DNA of 36,019 nt from Mesorhizobium intechi. Lineage in GTDB: Bacteria > Pseudomonadota > Alphaproteobacteria > Rhizobiales > Rhizobiaceae. Under the pieces are notes generated by a model. The model had not been told where the DNA came from. It worked only from the letters and a program-made list of their open reading frames with translations, and ran no database searches. Where the stretch lies: positions 1 through 36,019 of the forward strand of contig NZ_PNOT02000172.1 of the NCBI RefSeq assembly GCF_002879535.1. Reading direction: 5' to 3'. Below are positions 15,470 to 23,759 of the stretch, piece after piece (the stretch's first letter is position 1; each line of letters opens with the position of its first letter). Both the position numbers and the translations under genes were made by a program.

Positions 15470-15991
15470 ATGTGCACACTTGCCCTTCTTGGACTGGCGG
15501 GCACCGCCCTGTCGGTTGGCGGCACGCTGGTCGAAGGCCAGCAGTCGAAGCAAATGGCCGACTATCAGGCCAAGGCCTATGAGCAGCAGGCGCAGGCCGA
15601 GGCGCAGAGTTCCGCCTTCGAACAGAGCCAGGAACGCCACAAGCAGGACCTGCTGCAGGCCCAGGCGCGCGCCCAGGCCGGAGCCTCCGGCGTCGGCATA
15701 TCCGGCTCGCCGACCGAGGTGCTGGCCGCCAACGCCAGGCAGGGTCAGGTCGACCTCGACGCGATCCAGTACAACTCGAAGCTGCGGCAGAACAACCTCA
15801 ACAGCCAGGCCGCCATTTCGCGCTTCTCCGGCAAGCAGGCGGTGACGGCGTCGATCTTCAACGCCGGCGGCGCGCTGGTTGGCGGACTCTCCAAGATCTA
15901 CGACCCGACCAAGGCCGTGACCTTCGGCGGTTCGACACTTTCGCCCAGGGCGAGCGCGGCCATGGCCGGCGGCTATTCGGGACTCTACTAA
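15470..15991 (+). CDS. Internal virion protein, gp14-like
   Basis: A 173-residue protein with a short hydrophobic N-terminus (MCTLALLGLAGTALSVGGTL) followed by a long Gln/Ala-rich helix (QSKQMADYQAKAYEQQAQAE through DLLQAQARAQAGASG). It then has the VGISGSPTEVLAANARQGQV block and INSQAAISRFSG-like helices. This is the plan of podovirus internal virion protein B / T7 gp14-type proteins, which are ejected first and form a channel in the outer membrane. GAGG precedes the ATG. Its stop is 1 bp before the start of the large toxin-bearing protein, so the two are made together, as gp14 and gp15/gp16 partners are in T7-like phages. Confidence 0.8.
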   Translation: MCTLALLGLAGTALSVGGTLVEGQQSKQMADYQAKAYEQQAQAEAQSSAFEQSQERHKQDLLQAQARAQAGASGVGISGSPTEVLAANARQGQVDLDAIQYNSKLRQNNLNSQAAISRFSGKQAVTASIFNAGGALVGGLSKIYDPTKAVTFGGSTLSPRASAAMAGGYSGLY

Positions 15992-15992
15992 G

Positions 15993-18578
15993 ATGGTCCA
16001 CGTCATCCCGCTTTCCATTGCGCAGCGCCGGCTCGATACCGGCAACGCGCCGCAATATCCCCAGGGATCGCCCATCGGCGGCGCCATGCAGGGGATTGGC
16101 GATCACCTTTCCGCTGCCGCCGAGCGCTACCAGCAGATGAAGGACCAGCAGGAGGCGTTCGACGCAGAGCTGGCACGCCGCCGGTTCGGCGCCCAGATCG
16201 CGCAGGCGGAAGACGAGGTGACGGCCAACGCGCCGGCCGACGGCTCCGGCCTGCATGAGGCCATGTACGGCCAGGTCGATCCCTACACCGGCCGGGTGGT
16301 CAAGACCGGGCTGTTCGACAAGCTGTTTGCCGCTGCCTTGCCGAACATGCCCGAGAGCCAGCGCGCCGCTTTCGCCGGGCAGAAAGAGGCGATGCGTCAA
16401 ACCGGCGGGCTGCGCATGGCGGCACGGCAGCTTCAGCAGCGCAAGGATTATGAGCAGGCCGAGGTCGACACGGCGCTGAAGACCAGCGCCATCGCCATCG
16501 GCAACGGCGACCCAGACGATCACCTCACCTTCGAAGCGGCCCGCCGGCAAGGGCTCGACCTCATCGACAAGATGGGGCTCGACCCGGGGATCAGGCAACA
16601 GAAGGTGAAGGACTGGTTCGGCACCGCTGCCAAAGCCCGGTTCGAGGCGCTGATCGCCAAGGATCCGAAGCGGGCCGCGCAGATGCTGGGTCAGGCGCAG
16701 GCTGGAAATCGGACGAAGGACGACACCGCCGAGGCGGTTGGCGGCTCGGGCAGTTCAAATGACCCAGATGCAAATGGTGCGGGCACGTTGACGCCGGTCG
16801 AAAGCAAGGCGGAGGCGTTTTGGCCAACAGCCATACCTCTCGAAGCCATAACCTATCTGAAGCCAAGCGATGTTGCAGCGCTGAAGGATCAGGCCAACAA
16901 CGCCGCCGCAGCCCAGGTGATCGGTGCAAATGCGCGGGTCATGCTTGCCGAGCAGAACGCGCCGGCCGTCATCGCCGCCACGGGCAAGTACCCCGAGGAC
17001 GAGCCGACAGCTCAGGATTTCGTCAACGTCTACGGTGCCGACCAGGGCTCGAAACGTTTCGATCAGTTCCGGATAACGACCGACGTCGCCAAGACGTTCT
17101 CCGACCTGTATCCGGCGTCGAACCAGGCGATACATGCCGAGCTTCGGGATCTCGAACCTGGGCCCGAGGGTTCGCCGGAAGAGCGTGAACGGTACGAAGT
17201 AAAGGCCGGCGCGGCCCAGTTGATCATGGCCGTCCGGGACGCCGATCCCGTCGCTTACGTCAATCAACTGTTCCGCGACAACGCTCCGGACTGGAGCAAG
17301 GTCTCAGCGCCCCAGGATTTTCAGGCCGCAGTCACGTGGACCATGGCTGCGCAACAGCAGATGGGCTTCCGCAGGGTCTTGGCGGTTCCCCAGGCGCTCT
17401 CGGACAGCCTTGGCGCGAAATACGTCGATGAGAGCGTGCCGCTGCAACAGCGCATTGTCGAACTGAGTGAAATCCTCAAGGCCCTGCGCGACCCGGAGGC
17501 GCGCTTCCTCCTGGCCGGACAGGTTTTCCAGTCAGCCCTGGATCGTCTGCGCCAAAACGCGGCAAACAATCCGAAGATCACGTCGGTGGAACTGGAGGCC
17601 CAGGGAAAGGCCCTCGAGGCTGGCCTGATCGAGATGGCCCAGCATCCTGCACGGGTGCGGTTTAACGCTGGCTCATGGTGGCAAAAGCCGATTGCGGCTG
17701 TGAACGACAGCGTCAGGCTCGCGGCCAACGGCGCGACATTCGACCAGGCCGACAAGTTCGCCGCGGGACTGAACTGGCTCTTCTCCGCCAAGAGCTACAG
17801 CGAGCTGCTGGCAGCCGAGCAAGCTGAAAGCGAGGATGCCGCGGATCGTGCCGGGTCGGCTGGCATGGCAGCGAAACTGCTTGGCGCCTTCGCAACCGGC
17901 CATGGCCTTCAAGGCGCGGGACTTACCTTCACGGGAAAGTTCGGAGCCGAAGCCCTGGAGGGCCTGCCAGGTCTCTTCGCTCGAAGCGCCGGCATGGCTG
18001 CCGATGGCGCTGTATTCGGTGGTGTCGACGCCGCGCTCAACGGCCGGGACATCGTGCGCGATATGGGCATTGGGGCGCTCTTGGGGGCGGGCGGCAATAT
18101 TCTTGCCGAAGGGCTGAGTGCCGTTGGCAGCCAGGTGGTGGCGAGGCTCGGCGGGCGCTCCAGCATTGCTAAACCCGATATCGTCCCGGATAGTGGGCCG
18201 GAATCGGTCCCGACTGCCATTAAAGAAGAGATTCCGATCTCGACTGGCAAGGCAGACGAAATAAGAAGGCCATATTCGCATTTGGAAGATCCTCCCAACG
18301 TTGCACCTGGCAAGGAGCCAACAAAGAAGCAGAGAACGAATATTCATGAGGAGAATAGGCGGATGAATGGTGGGGGTTTGATTTCTGATGAAAGTGGCGT
18401 AGAATTAGTTTTGGGGAAGAAAAGTAATAAGGGGGTGACTCCTCCCGAAAATGAAGCTCAAATCGATCATATAGATCCAATTAAACCTGCAGACCGGACA
18501 AAAAACCCAGGATCTAATAGCTATAAAAATCTGCGCCTCGTCGCCAGGTTTGAGAATAGGAAAAAATCAAATAAATAG
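15993..18578 (+). CDS. Large internal virion (ejection) protein with C-terminal HNH-type nuclease toxin
   Basis: An 861-residue product in the place of T7 gp15/gp16. Residues 1-230 are helical and Gln/Ala-rich (ERYQQMKDQQEAFDAELARR); about 260-460 are less conserved in style. Residues 463-722 form the core shared with the partial gene at 1-1200 and end in a Gly/Ala-rich, possibly membrane-active region (about 623-722). The tip (723-861) is AT-rich and foreign in codon use. It reads NGGGLISDESGVELVLGKKS, KGVTPPENEAQIDHIDP with D825/H826, then N842, N846 and N855, matching an HNH fold in which DH and the later Asn residues bind metal and DNA. No transglycosylase motif is visible. I infer that it is packaged and ejected into the recipient cell with the DNA, where the tip cuts nucleic acid. 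Confidence 0.85.
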   Translation: MVHVIPLSIAQRRLDTGNAPQYPQGSPIGGAMQGIGDHLSAAAERYQQMKDQQEAFDAELARRRFGAQIAQAEDEVTANAPADGSGLHEAMYGQVDPYTGRVVKTGLFDKLFAAALPNMPESQRAAFAGQKEAMRQTGGLRMAARQLQQRKDYEQAEVDTALKTSAIAIGNGDPDDHLTFEAARRQGLDLIDKMGLDPGIRQQKVKDWFGTAAKARFEALIAKDPKRAAQMLGQAQAGNRTKDDTAEAVGGSGSSNDPDANGAGTLTPVESKAEAFWPTAIPLEAITYLKPSDVAALKDQANNAAAAQVIGANARVMLAEQNAPAVIAATGKYPEDEPTAQDFVNVYGADQGSKRFDQFRITTDVAKTFSDLYPASNQAIHAELRDLEPGPEGSPEERERYEVKAGAAQLIMAVRDADPVAYVNQLFRDNAPDWSKVSAPQDFQAAVTWTMAAQQQMGFRRVLAVPQALSDSLGAKYVDESVPLQQRIVELSEILKALRDPEARFLLAGQVFQSALDRLRQNAANNPKITSVELEAQGKALEAGLIEMAQHPARVRFNAGSWWQKPIAAVNDSVRLAANGATFDQADKFAAGLNWLFSAKSYSELLAAEQAESEDAADRAGSAGMAAKLLGAFATGHGLQGAGLTFTGKFGAEALEGLPGLFARSAGMAADGAVFGGVDAALNGRDIVRDMGIGALLGAGGNILAEGLSAVGSQVVARLGGRSSIAKPDIVPDSGPESVPTAIKEEIPISTGKADEIRRPYSHLEDPPNVAPGKEPTKKQRTNIHEENRRMNGGGLISDESGVELVLGKKSNKGVTPPENEAQIDHIDPIKPADRTKNPGSNSYKNLRLVARFENRKKSNK
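17379..18160 (+). repeat. Direct repeat copy B of the virion-protein core
   Basis: It matches 1-782 in the same orientation, 17,378 bp away. The match ends at the tip junction just after the codons for ARLGGRS. It lies fully inside the 861-residue protein gene. On the left, the comparison cannot go beyond the window edge. Confidence 0.95.
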
Positions 18579-18586
18579 GTGAGGAT

Positions 18587-18901
18587 ATGGACGAATGGAA
18601 ATTCAAAGACCCAAAGAATTTGGCCGTTATATCAACCCGGAAGATATTTAGCGGGGGCGGCTGGATTGCCTATGCTTCACATGATGCCGATGATGAGTCG
18701 TGGCAATTTTACGGCGATGAAGCTGAAATCGATCACGATGACCTAATTCTGGTGGGTTTGTTCGAGGTGGTAGAGCTTGATGAAACTGTTGCGCAATTGG
18801 CGGACTTGCCTTTGGGCTGGCATGCTCGGCGCGATACAAAAAACTCGCCATGGAGGAGGAGCAAAAAGCCACCCCAACCTCCAGAAATGGAGCTGAGTTA
18901 G
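18587..18901 (+). CDS. Predicted immunity protein for the resident nuclease tip (DUF2185/Imm33-like)
   Basis: A 104-residue acidic protein 8 bp after the toxin stop, with GGTGAGG just before its ATG. The sequence AVISTRKIFSGGGWIAYASH, ESWQFYGDE, LILVGLFEVVELD and LADLPLGWHARRD follows the plan of small DUF2185-like (Imm33) proteins: a start strand, a W.F.G.E block, then L.DLP.G..A.R. The family match is from memory and tentative. The AT-rich style continues from the toxin tip, so tip and immunity gene probably arrived together. It would bind and block the nuclease in the cytoplasm of the lysogen. Confidence 0.75.
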   Translation: MDEWKFKDPKNLAVISTRKIFSGGGWIAYASHDADDESWQFYGDEAEIDHDDLILVGLFEVVELDETVAQLADLPLGWHARRDTKNSPWRRSKKPPQPPEMELS

Positions 18902-18993
18902 CTCTGCCGTCGAATACTGTAACCGCTCTATCACAAAGAACAGGGCCACTTAGATTGGGGCAGCTGGAGCAGAGGTAACAGAGGGTCGAAGCC

Positions 18994-19473
18994 GTGACAA
19001 CAAGCGTGGATGATGCCAGCCCTGATCTGAATAGTGTAAAGCCTCTGCCGCCCGGCCATCGGCGTGGCAGTGTCGAATTCCAGGATGCCCGCCGTGCAGC
19101 GCGAAGATATTTGGAATCTCACAACTGGGTATCGGCTATCAAAAGTGAATATCTTGGATATCGACTGGACGGCGTCATATATGTCTTTCTCTTCGAGTTC
19201 GTGCCCGCCGAGCCGAATGTTCCCTCATGGACATGGGTGATCGTCGGCGACGTGCCTTCGGCCTATATTAGCTGTCACCATGCCAAGACGCCCTATGTGG
19301 CACTCGACGGCTACATTGGCGCCATGGAAGAGTGGGTCGAAGCCGCGCGTGAGGGAAAGTCGGTCGAGGAAATTATCCCCGTAAACGTGCCGCCGACGCC
19401 CGCTTACGCGGACATGTTAGGGGGGCGTCTGAAATTCCTCGACGATAACGTTCTTCCATTACTTCGAAAATGA
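18994..19473 (+). CDS. Orphan immunity protein, homologue of the 1194-1667 product
   Basis: A 159-residue protein starting at GTG 18994 with GAGGG upstream. Over about 120 residues it aligns without gaps to the immunity protein of the orphan cassette: [49 protein letters not shown] and GRLKFLDDNVLPLL. No toxin tip precedes it; the neighbouring upstream gene is the immunity gene of a different tip. It is therefore likely an accumulated immunity gene that still protects against toxins of the first class. The divergence from the first copy is large enough that specificity may differ. Confidence 0.8.
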   Translation: MTTSVDDASPDLNSVKPLPPGHRRGSVEFQDARRAARRYLESHNWVSAIKSEYLGYRLDGVIYVFLFEFVPAEPNVPSWTWVIVGDVPSAYISCHHAKTPYVALDGYIGAMEEWVEAAREGKSVEEIIPVNVPPTPAYADMLGGRLKFLDDNVLPLLRK

Positions 19474-19853
19474 CGTGTCGCAGGCGCGAACGGTCAACGA
19501 CGGGCCCTTCGGGATCAGCCGGAAATTGAACTTCGCGATATCGGAGCGCCTTCGATGTATTCGGTGAATTGCTCGGCTTCTCTTCCGCTGGCGGTTCGAC
19601 GGCGGCATTGAGTAGTGCATCACCCACAATTGCGGAGACAATTCCATCGGCCACGATATTGATCACGTCATTGACCTGCAATTGGGGGCTGCACCAGCTT
19701 TCCGACTTTGCGATTTGGAGTCGAGCATCAACCGAAGTGTGGGCGCGCAGATATTGGCAGTGGCTTGGAGTTACGGTGACAGCGCTTTGTAATCGATCGC
19801 CCCATATCGCTGGAGTGAACCACCGGATGGAGAGATGGAAATAGTGCACCGCG
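19474..19853. other. Degenerate stretch in the immunity array
   Basis: No intact plus-strand gene is supported. A minus-strand frame (19373-19864) contains a coding-like part around 19500-19740 (VNDVINIVADGIVSAIVGDA), but it overlaps the end of the immunity gene and has no clear ribosome site or family. It could be a decayed gene. Composition is less GC-rich than the phage core. Confidence 0.4.
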
Positions 19854-20009
19854 CATGGAAGCATGGGTCGATGCCGCGCGTGAAGACAGTCGCTCGGGGA
19901 AATTATTCCCGTAAACGTGCGGGCGACGCCCGCTTATGCAGACATGTTGGGGGGCGCCTCAAACTTCTCGACGACAGCGTTCTTTCGTTACTTCGAAAGG
20001 CGCGAACGT
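19854..20009 (+). pseudogene. Frameshifted third copy of the immunity gene
   Basis: The DNA aligns base by base with 19324-19490 of the intact orphan immunity gene: ATGGAAG.., TGGGTCGA.GCCGCGCGTGA, GTAAACGTGC.G.CGACGCC, GACATGTT, CTTCGAAA and then GGCGCGAACG. Relative to the intact gene I count two single-base losses, one in the AAAGTCGGTCGAGG region and one in the run of G at about 19945. The reading frame is therefore broken twice, and only the last third of the gene remains. Confidence 0.75.
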
Positions 20010-20111
20010 TCGTGGGACGAGAAATCCGAAGATAACGATGGCGGCTGGCGAAGCTGGCTGGCGTGGGCGTTCGTCCACCATTGCCAGCCCGTCAACCGAT
20101 CTGAAATCCTC

Positions 20112-20137
20112 AAGCCTCGCTTTCGCGGGGCTTTTTT
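20112..20137 (+). terminator. Rho-independent terminator before the tail-fibre gene
   Basis: GCCTCGC (20114-20120) pairs with GCGGGGC (20125-20131) around TTTC and is followed by six or more T. It closes the toxin and immunity transcript 15 bp before the tail-fibre start, so the fibre gene either depends on read-through or has its own promoter. Confidence 0.85.
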
Positions 20138-20152
20138 CATGGAGCAAGCCTT

Positions 20153-22582
20153 ATGGCCCGACCTGCAACTGCCGCCGTTCGCCTGTTAACCGGTGAGCGT
20201 GAACCCGTGCGCCTGGCAACCACGGCCAACATTCTCCTCCATGGGCTGCAGACCATCGATGGCGTCGCCACCAAAGTGGGCGATCGCGTGCTGGTGAAGA
20301 ACCAGATCGATGCCCGCACAAACGGCATCTATACGGCGAGTGAAGGCCAGTGGTTCCGCGCCGCCGACGCGCGCACCTCGCGCACGATGCAGAAGGGAAC
20401 GACCGCCTTCGTTCAAGAGGGTCCTACGAACGGGGAAATTACTTTCCGCTTCAATACCCTTGCCCCTGTTGTCGACACCGACCCGATCGACATCACCGGC
20501 GATGGCGATGCGCTGCACCGCTCCGACCTCCTCGACGAGGACAACATGGCATCCAACAGTGCCACCAAGGTTCCTTCCCAGCAGAGTGTGAAGGCCTTTG
20601 TTGAAAGCAGGACGGCCCGTTACTCGACTGAGTTTGGCTTTGTCGATGACGGTGCCGCCGGCGCCAACACAGGCACTAACAATGACGCTGCATGGGCTGC
20701 TGCGAAGGCTACGCTTACACACGGCGAGACGCTTGTCATGGTTCGAAAGAACACTGGCATGTTCTACTTCGCGACGACGAGTGACTTTACCGGCATCCTA
20801 ATCAATGCGACGAGCAACCCGACATTCAGCGGGCCGAACGTCTACGCCGACCGAACATCCGCGCAGCGCGATAGCAAAGCGCCGGCGGTAACCGTGACGG
20901 GAACGGGGAAACTGCTGTTCAACAGCACCGTCCTGAATGTCACGTTCATGCATCATTCGGAGCCGGTCGATAAAGTCGACTTCCTCACCGATGGCGACGT
21001 TGCCTATGATGAGCCTGTTCCGGTCGACATGTCGGGGGCGCAAATCTCGATGCTCAAGACCCCCTGGCCAAACGGCAACACCTTCGCGGCGTCCACGAAC
21101 GGCATCACCAAAACCATGAACGATATACAAATCAACCGTGCGACCGCAGACACGTCCGTTGTCCAGATCGCCGGCATCGTGCCAGAGCCTACGTGCCAAT
21201 ATTCCTGGGTCATCGGGTACAACACCGGGGACGTGGGCTATGCGGTATTCGCCTACGAAGGCGGGTATCACTGCATATACGCCGCGATCGGCGGGTCAAT
21301 CTTTCACCGCAAGGTGACGGGGCCGGCGACCTGGGCCGAAGTAGCGGTATCGCATTTCGGCGATGGCACTGCCGCTTCAAACGAGCCGGCCTATACCTTC
21401 TGCGGAGCCTCGATCACAGTCGACATGCTTACGCCCACAAAGTATCAAGTGGGATTGAATGGCGTGGTGATTGCCGAAGGCGAGTTGCCGTCGCCATGCC
21501 AGTATCTCGGGCCTGGCATCTACTTCGCGCCGGCTCTGACGGGCATTTCGCACTATCTTAACTTCACGAAGACCAGGAACCCGACACGGCTTGCGCAAAG
21601 GCCGGTTCGAGCGATGTTCGTCGGCGATAGCAAGATGGACGACATCATCATCGGCTGGCCGCGTGACATCGCTCGGATCATGCAAGGTTCGATGGGAACG
21701 CAATGGGAGTACACTAAGAACATCGCGGTTGCCGGCGAGACATTGGCGCAACAGCTCACGCGGTTGCTCGCCGAAAACATGACCGGCTATACCGACGTGT
21801 TTGTCGGGCTCGGCACCAACGACGCGCAAGGCAACCTCTCAACGACGACGTTCGAAACGAACCTGGGTTTGCTCTTCGATCAGGCTCTTTCGCTCGGGGC
21901 TCGCCTGCATGTCCTGCTTACACCGGCCTTTTTCGATCGGGCGGATGGTTTCGCGAAGACGGGCTTTGCGAACCAGGGACAGAACTCGGCGGGCGGGCAG
22001 CGTGTGCCGGCCTATCGCGAAATCATGCGACGAGTCTGCGCAACCTATCGCGCGTCTGGAAACAAGATCAGCGTGACGGATGTTGGGAAGATCTGCGGCC
22101 CGAGCCTTGCCCGGTATCTTACTTGGGCCTCAGATCAGAACCGCGTGGATACGAACGTCTTCGACAACATCCATGAGAGCCGCTTGGCCCGCACCAAGAT
22201 TGCGCAGGGCGTCGCTCGGGCGGCTTACGGCATCGCCACAACAAGGCGCACGCGGGCTTATCCGGTCACGGGAATTCCTGCTGGCTGGTACACGAACAAT
22301 TGGGCCGCATTGACTTCCCCTGTTTTCTGGATGGATGAGCGAGGCTACAAGCACATTGACGGCATCATTTCCAACGCGGCCGGTGCAAACCTCGCGGATG
22401 GAACACAGGTCCTTCAACTGCCGACGTATATGCGTCCGAGCCGGACAATCTGGCTCCCCACGGTTACGCAGAAGGCGAACACGCAGGGCTGGATCGAAAT
22501 CCAGTCAACCGGCGTCGTTGCTGTCTATGGGGTAGACAGCACGAACAAGTTCATGCGGCTCTCCGACGCGCATTGGGAGTGA
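20153..22582 (+). CDS. Tail fibre/spike with SGNH-type esterase domain
   Basis: An 809-residue protein. The N-terminus is the common phage fibre module: VRLATTANILLHGLQTIDGV, ATKVGDRVLVKNQ, NGIYTASEGQWFRAADA. The middle (about 170-480) is beta-rich and receptor-facing in style. From about 485 there is an SGNH/GDSL hydrolase: block I FVGDSK with Ser493, block II Gly in AGETL, block III GTND (554-557, Asn556) and block V DNIH (Asp671, His674). All four catalytic positions are present, so it is probably active. Related phage spikes remove O-acetyl groups from host surface glycans. The C-terminal 110 residues probably trimerise. A GGAG site lies upstream. Confidence 0.88.
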   Translation: MARPATAAVRLLTGEREPVRLATTANILLHGLQTIDGVATKVGDRVLVKNQIDARTNGIYTASEGQWFRAADARTSRTMQKGTTAFVQEGPTNGEITFRFNTLAPVVDTDPIDITGDGDALHRSDLLDEDNMASNSATKVPSQQSVKAFVESRTARYSTEFGFVDDGAAGANTGTNNDAAWAAAKATLTHGETLVMVRKNTGMFYFATTSDFTGILINATSNPTFSGPNVYADRTSAQRDSKAPAVTVTGTGKLLFNSTVLNVTFMHHSEPVDKVDFLTDGDVAYDEPVPVDMSGAQISMLKTPWPNGNTFAASTNGITKTMNDIQINRATADTSVVQIAGIVPEPTCQYSWVIGYNTGDVGYAVFAYEGGYHCIYAAIGGSIFHRKVTGPATWAEVAVSHFGDGTAASNEPAYTFCGASITVDMLTPTKYQVGLNGVVIAEGELPSPCQYLGPGIYFAPALTGISHYLNFTKTRNPTRLAQRPVRAMFVGDSKMDDIIIGWPRDIARIMQGSMGTQWEYTKNIAVAGETLAQQLTRLLAENMTGYTDVFVGLGTNDAQGNLSTTTFETNLGLLFDQALSLGARLHVLLTPAFFDRADGFAKTGFANQGQNSAGGQRVPAYREIMRRVCATYRASGNKISVTDVGKICGPSLARYLTWASDQNRVDTNVFDNIHESRLARTKIAQGVARAAYGIATTRRTRAYPVTGIPAGWYTNNWAALTSPVFWMDERGYKHIDGIISNAAGANLADGTQVLQLPTYMRPSRTIWLPTVTQKANTQGWIEIQSTGVVAVYGVDSTNKFMRLSDAHWE

Positions 22583-22655
22583 CGGTCTGCCTCTAATCGT
22601 TGCCGCGTCGGCCTTGTGCTGCTATGCCACCTGCCGTCAGAAATAGTCAGGTTGC

Positions 22656-23759
22656 ATGTTTTACAAGAATGTCCAGGGCCTCCGCGCCATCGCGGCGTTG
22701 ATGGTGGTGTTCACCCACTCCTTCTACCCACTTGTCCCTATGCGAAATCATTGGTCGCAGTTCGTCGGGGCCATCGGCCCATCTGGCGTCGATCTCTTCT
22801 TCGTGATTTCCGGCTTCGTGGTTTTCCTGTCTGCCGACAGGTTGGGGAAGAACGCCGACGTCACTGGAATGTGGCGGGCTTTGCGAGAATTTGTGGTGAG
22901 GCGGGTTTTTAGAATCTACCCCGTCTATTTGATAGCGTTCCTCATCGCATCGCTGGTGCTAATCCTTATCCCTGCTGCTGAGTTATTCCCGGCAGGCATG
23001 AAGCAGCAACCATGGTGGAAGCTGGCGCTGCTCATATCCCAGCCGAACAATCGCATTCTGGCTGCTTGGACATTGCAGTACGAGATGACATTCTATGCGG
23101 TGTGCGCGATGGGTATTTTGCTATTCCCGCGCTGCATCGTGGCGGTTATCGCTCTTTGGATGGCAATTGTTCTCTACATCTGGGGCGCCGGCATCTACAT
23201 GACTTCTGTGTTTACTGCGCCTATCGTACTCGAGTTCGCGTTCGGGATTATCGTCGCGTTGCTGGTCGAGAGGAAATTCTCAGAGTACGCGTTGTCGTCG
23301 TTGGCTGTGGGATTTGGCGGACTGGTCATCGGCGCGATCTGTTATCGTCTCCACGATCCGAAGGGCGCGTGGGCTTTGCCGGTGATGTGGCGGGCGGTGT
23401 GCTTCGGCTTGCCGAGCGGTTTTATCGTATATGGCTTCGTCGCTGTCGAGATGAGGCAGATGTGGACGTTCTCGAAGACATGGATCCGCTTCGGAGACGC
23501 TTCCTATTCGCTTTATCTCTGGCACCAGTTGCTTTTCGCGGTGATGGCGGCCTGCTACGTGAAACTGGGCCTAGTCGGAAAAGTAAACGAGTGGGTTTTG
23601 TGGCTTTCCTTGTTGGCGGCGGTCATCCCCGTCAGCTTCATCAGCTTCTATCAGATCGAGCGCCGGTTCAACAAAGCTGGATGGGTTAGTCGGTTGGCTG
23701 GCGCCACTGGAAAGAAGGCTGCGTCGAGAGACGCTGATCTCAAGGCCGAGATGGTTTAG
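22656..23759 (+). CDS. O-antigen/surface-glycan O-acyltransferase (acyltransferase family 3)
   Basis: A 367-residue multi-pass membrane protein of the OafA/Oac type. The start YKNVQGLRAIAALMVVFTHS carries the family's conserved Arg and catalytic-site His. Then come GVDLFFVISGFVVF, the RRVFRIYPVY block, about ten hydrophobic segments and the late YSLYLWHQLLF block that ends this family. Such enzymes transfer acetyl groups from the cytoplasm to surface sugars. The gene lies 73 bp after the fibre gene and is clearly less GC-rich than the phage core, consistent with a lysogenic-conversion gene. Acetylating the host glycan could hide the receptor that the neighbouring esterase fibre attacks. Confidence 0.88.
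   Translation: MFYKNVQGLRAIAALMVVFTHSFYPLVPMRNHWSQFVGAIGPSGVDLFFVISGFVVFLSADRLGKNADVTGMWRALREFVVRRVFRIYPVYLIAFLIASLVLILIPAAELFPAGMKQQPWWKLALLISQPNNRILAAWTLQYEMTFYAVCAMGILLFPRCIVAVIALWMAIVLYIWGAGIYMTSVFTAPIVLEFAFGIIVALLVERKFSEYALSSLAVGFGGLVIGAICYRLHDPKGAWALPVMWRAVCFGLPSGFIVYGFVAVEMRQMWTFSKTWIRFGDASYSLYLWHQLLFAVMAACYVKLGLVGKVNEWVLWLSLLAAVIPVSFISFYQIERRFNKAGWVSRLAGATGKKAASRDADLKAEMV

Noticed and set aside
13791..16087. Large minus-strand frames opposite the nozzle, gp14-like and toxin genes
   Set aside because: They are mirror frames of well-supported plus-strand phage genes and have no ribosome sites or families.
18901..18993. Possible relic of the first toxin's C-terminus (LRLGQLEQR followed by a stop) before the orphan immunity gene
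   Set aside because: Only a short stretch resembles [10 protein letters not shown] of the first tip, at about 60 percent of bases; this is within chance, so I do not call a pseudogene.
19373..19864. 163-codon minus-strand frame in the immunity array
   Set aside because: It overlaps the end of the intact immunity gene and the start of the decayed copy, lacks a ribosome site and shows no family, although part of it looks coding-like.
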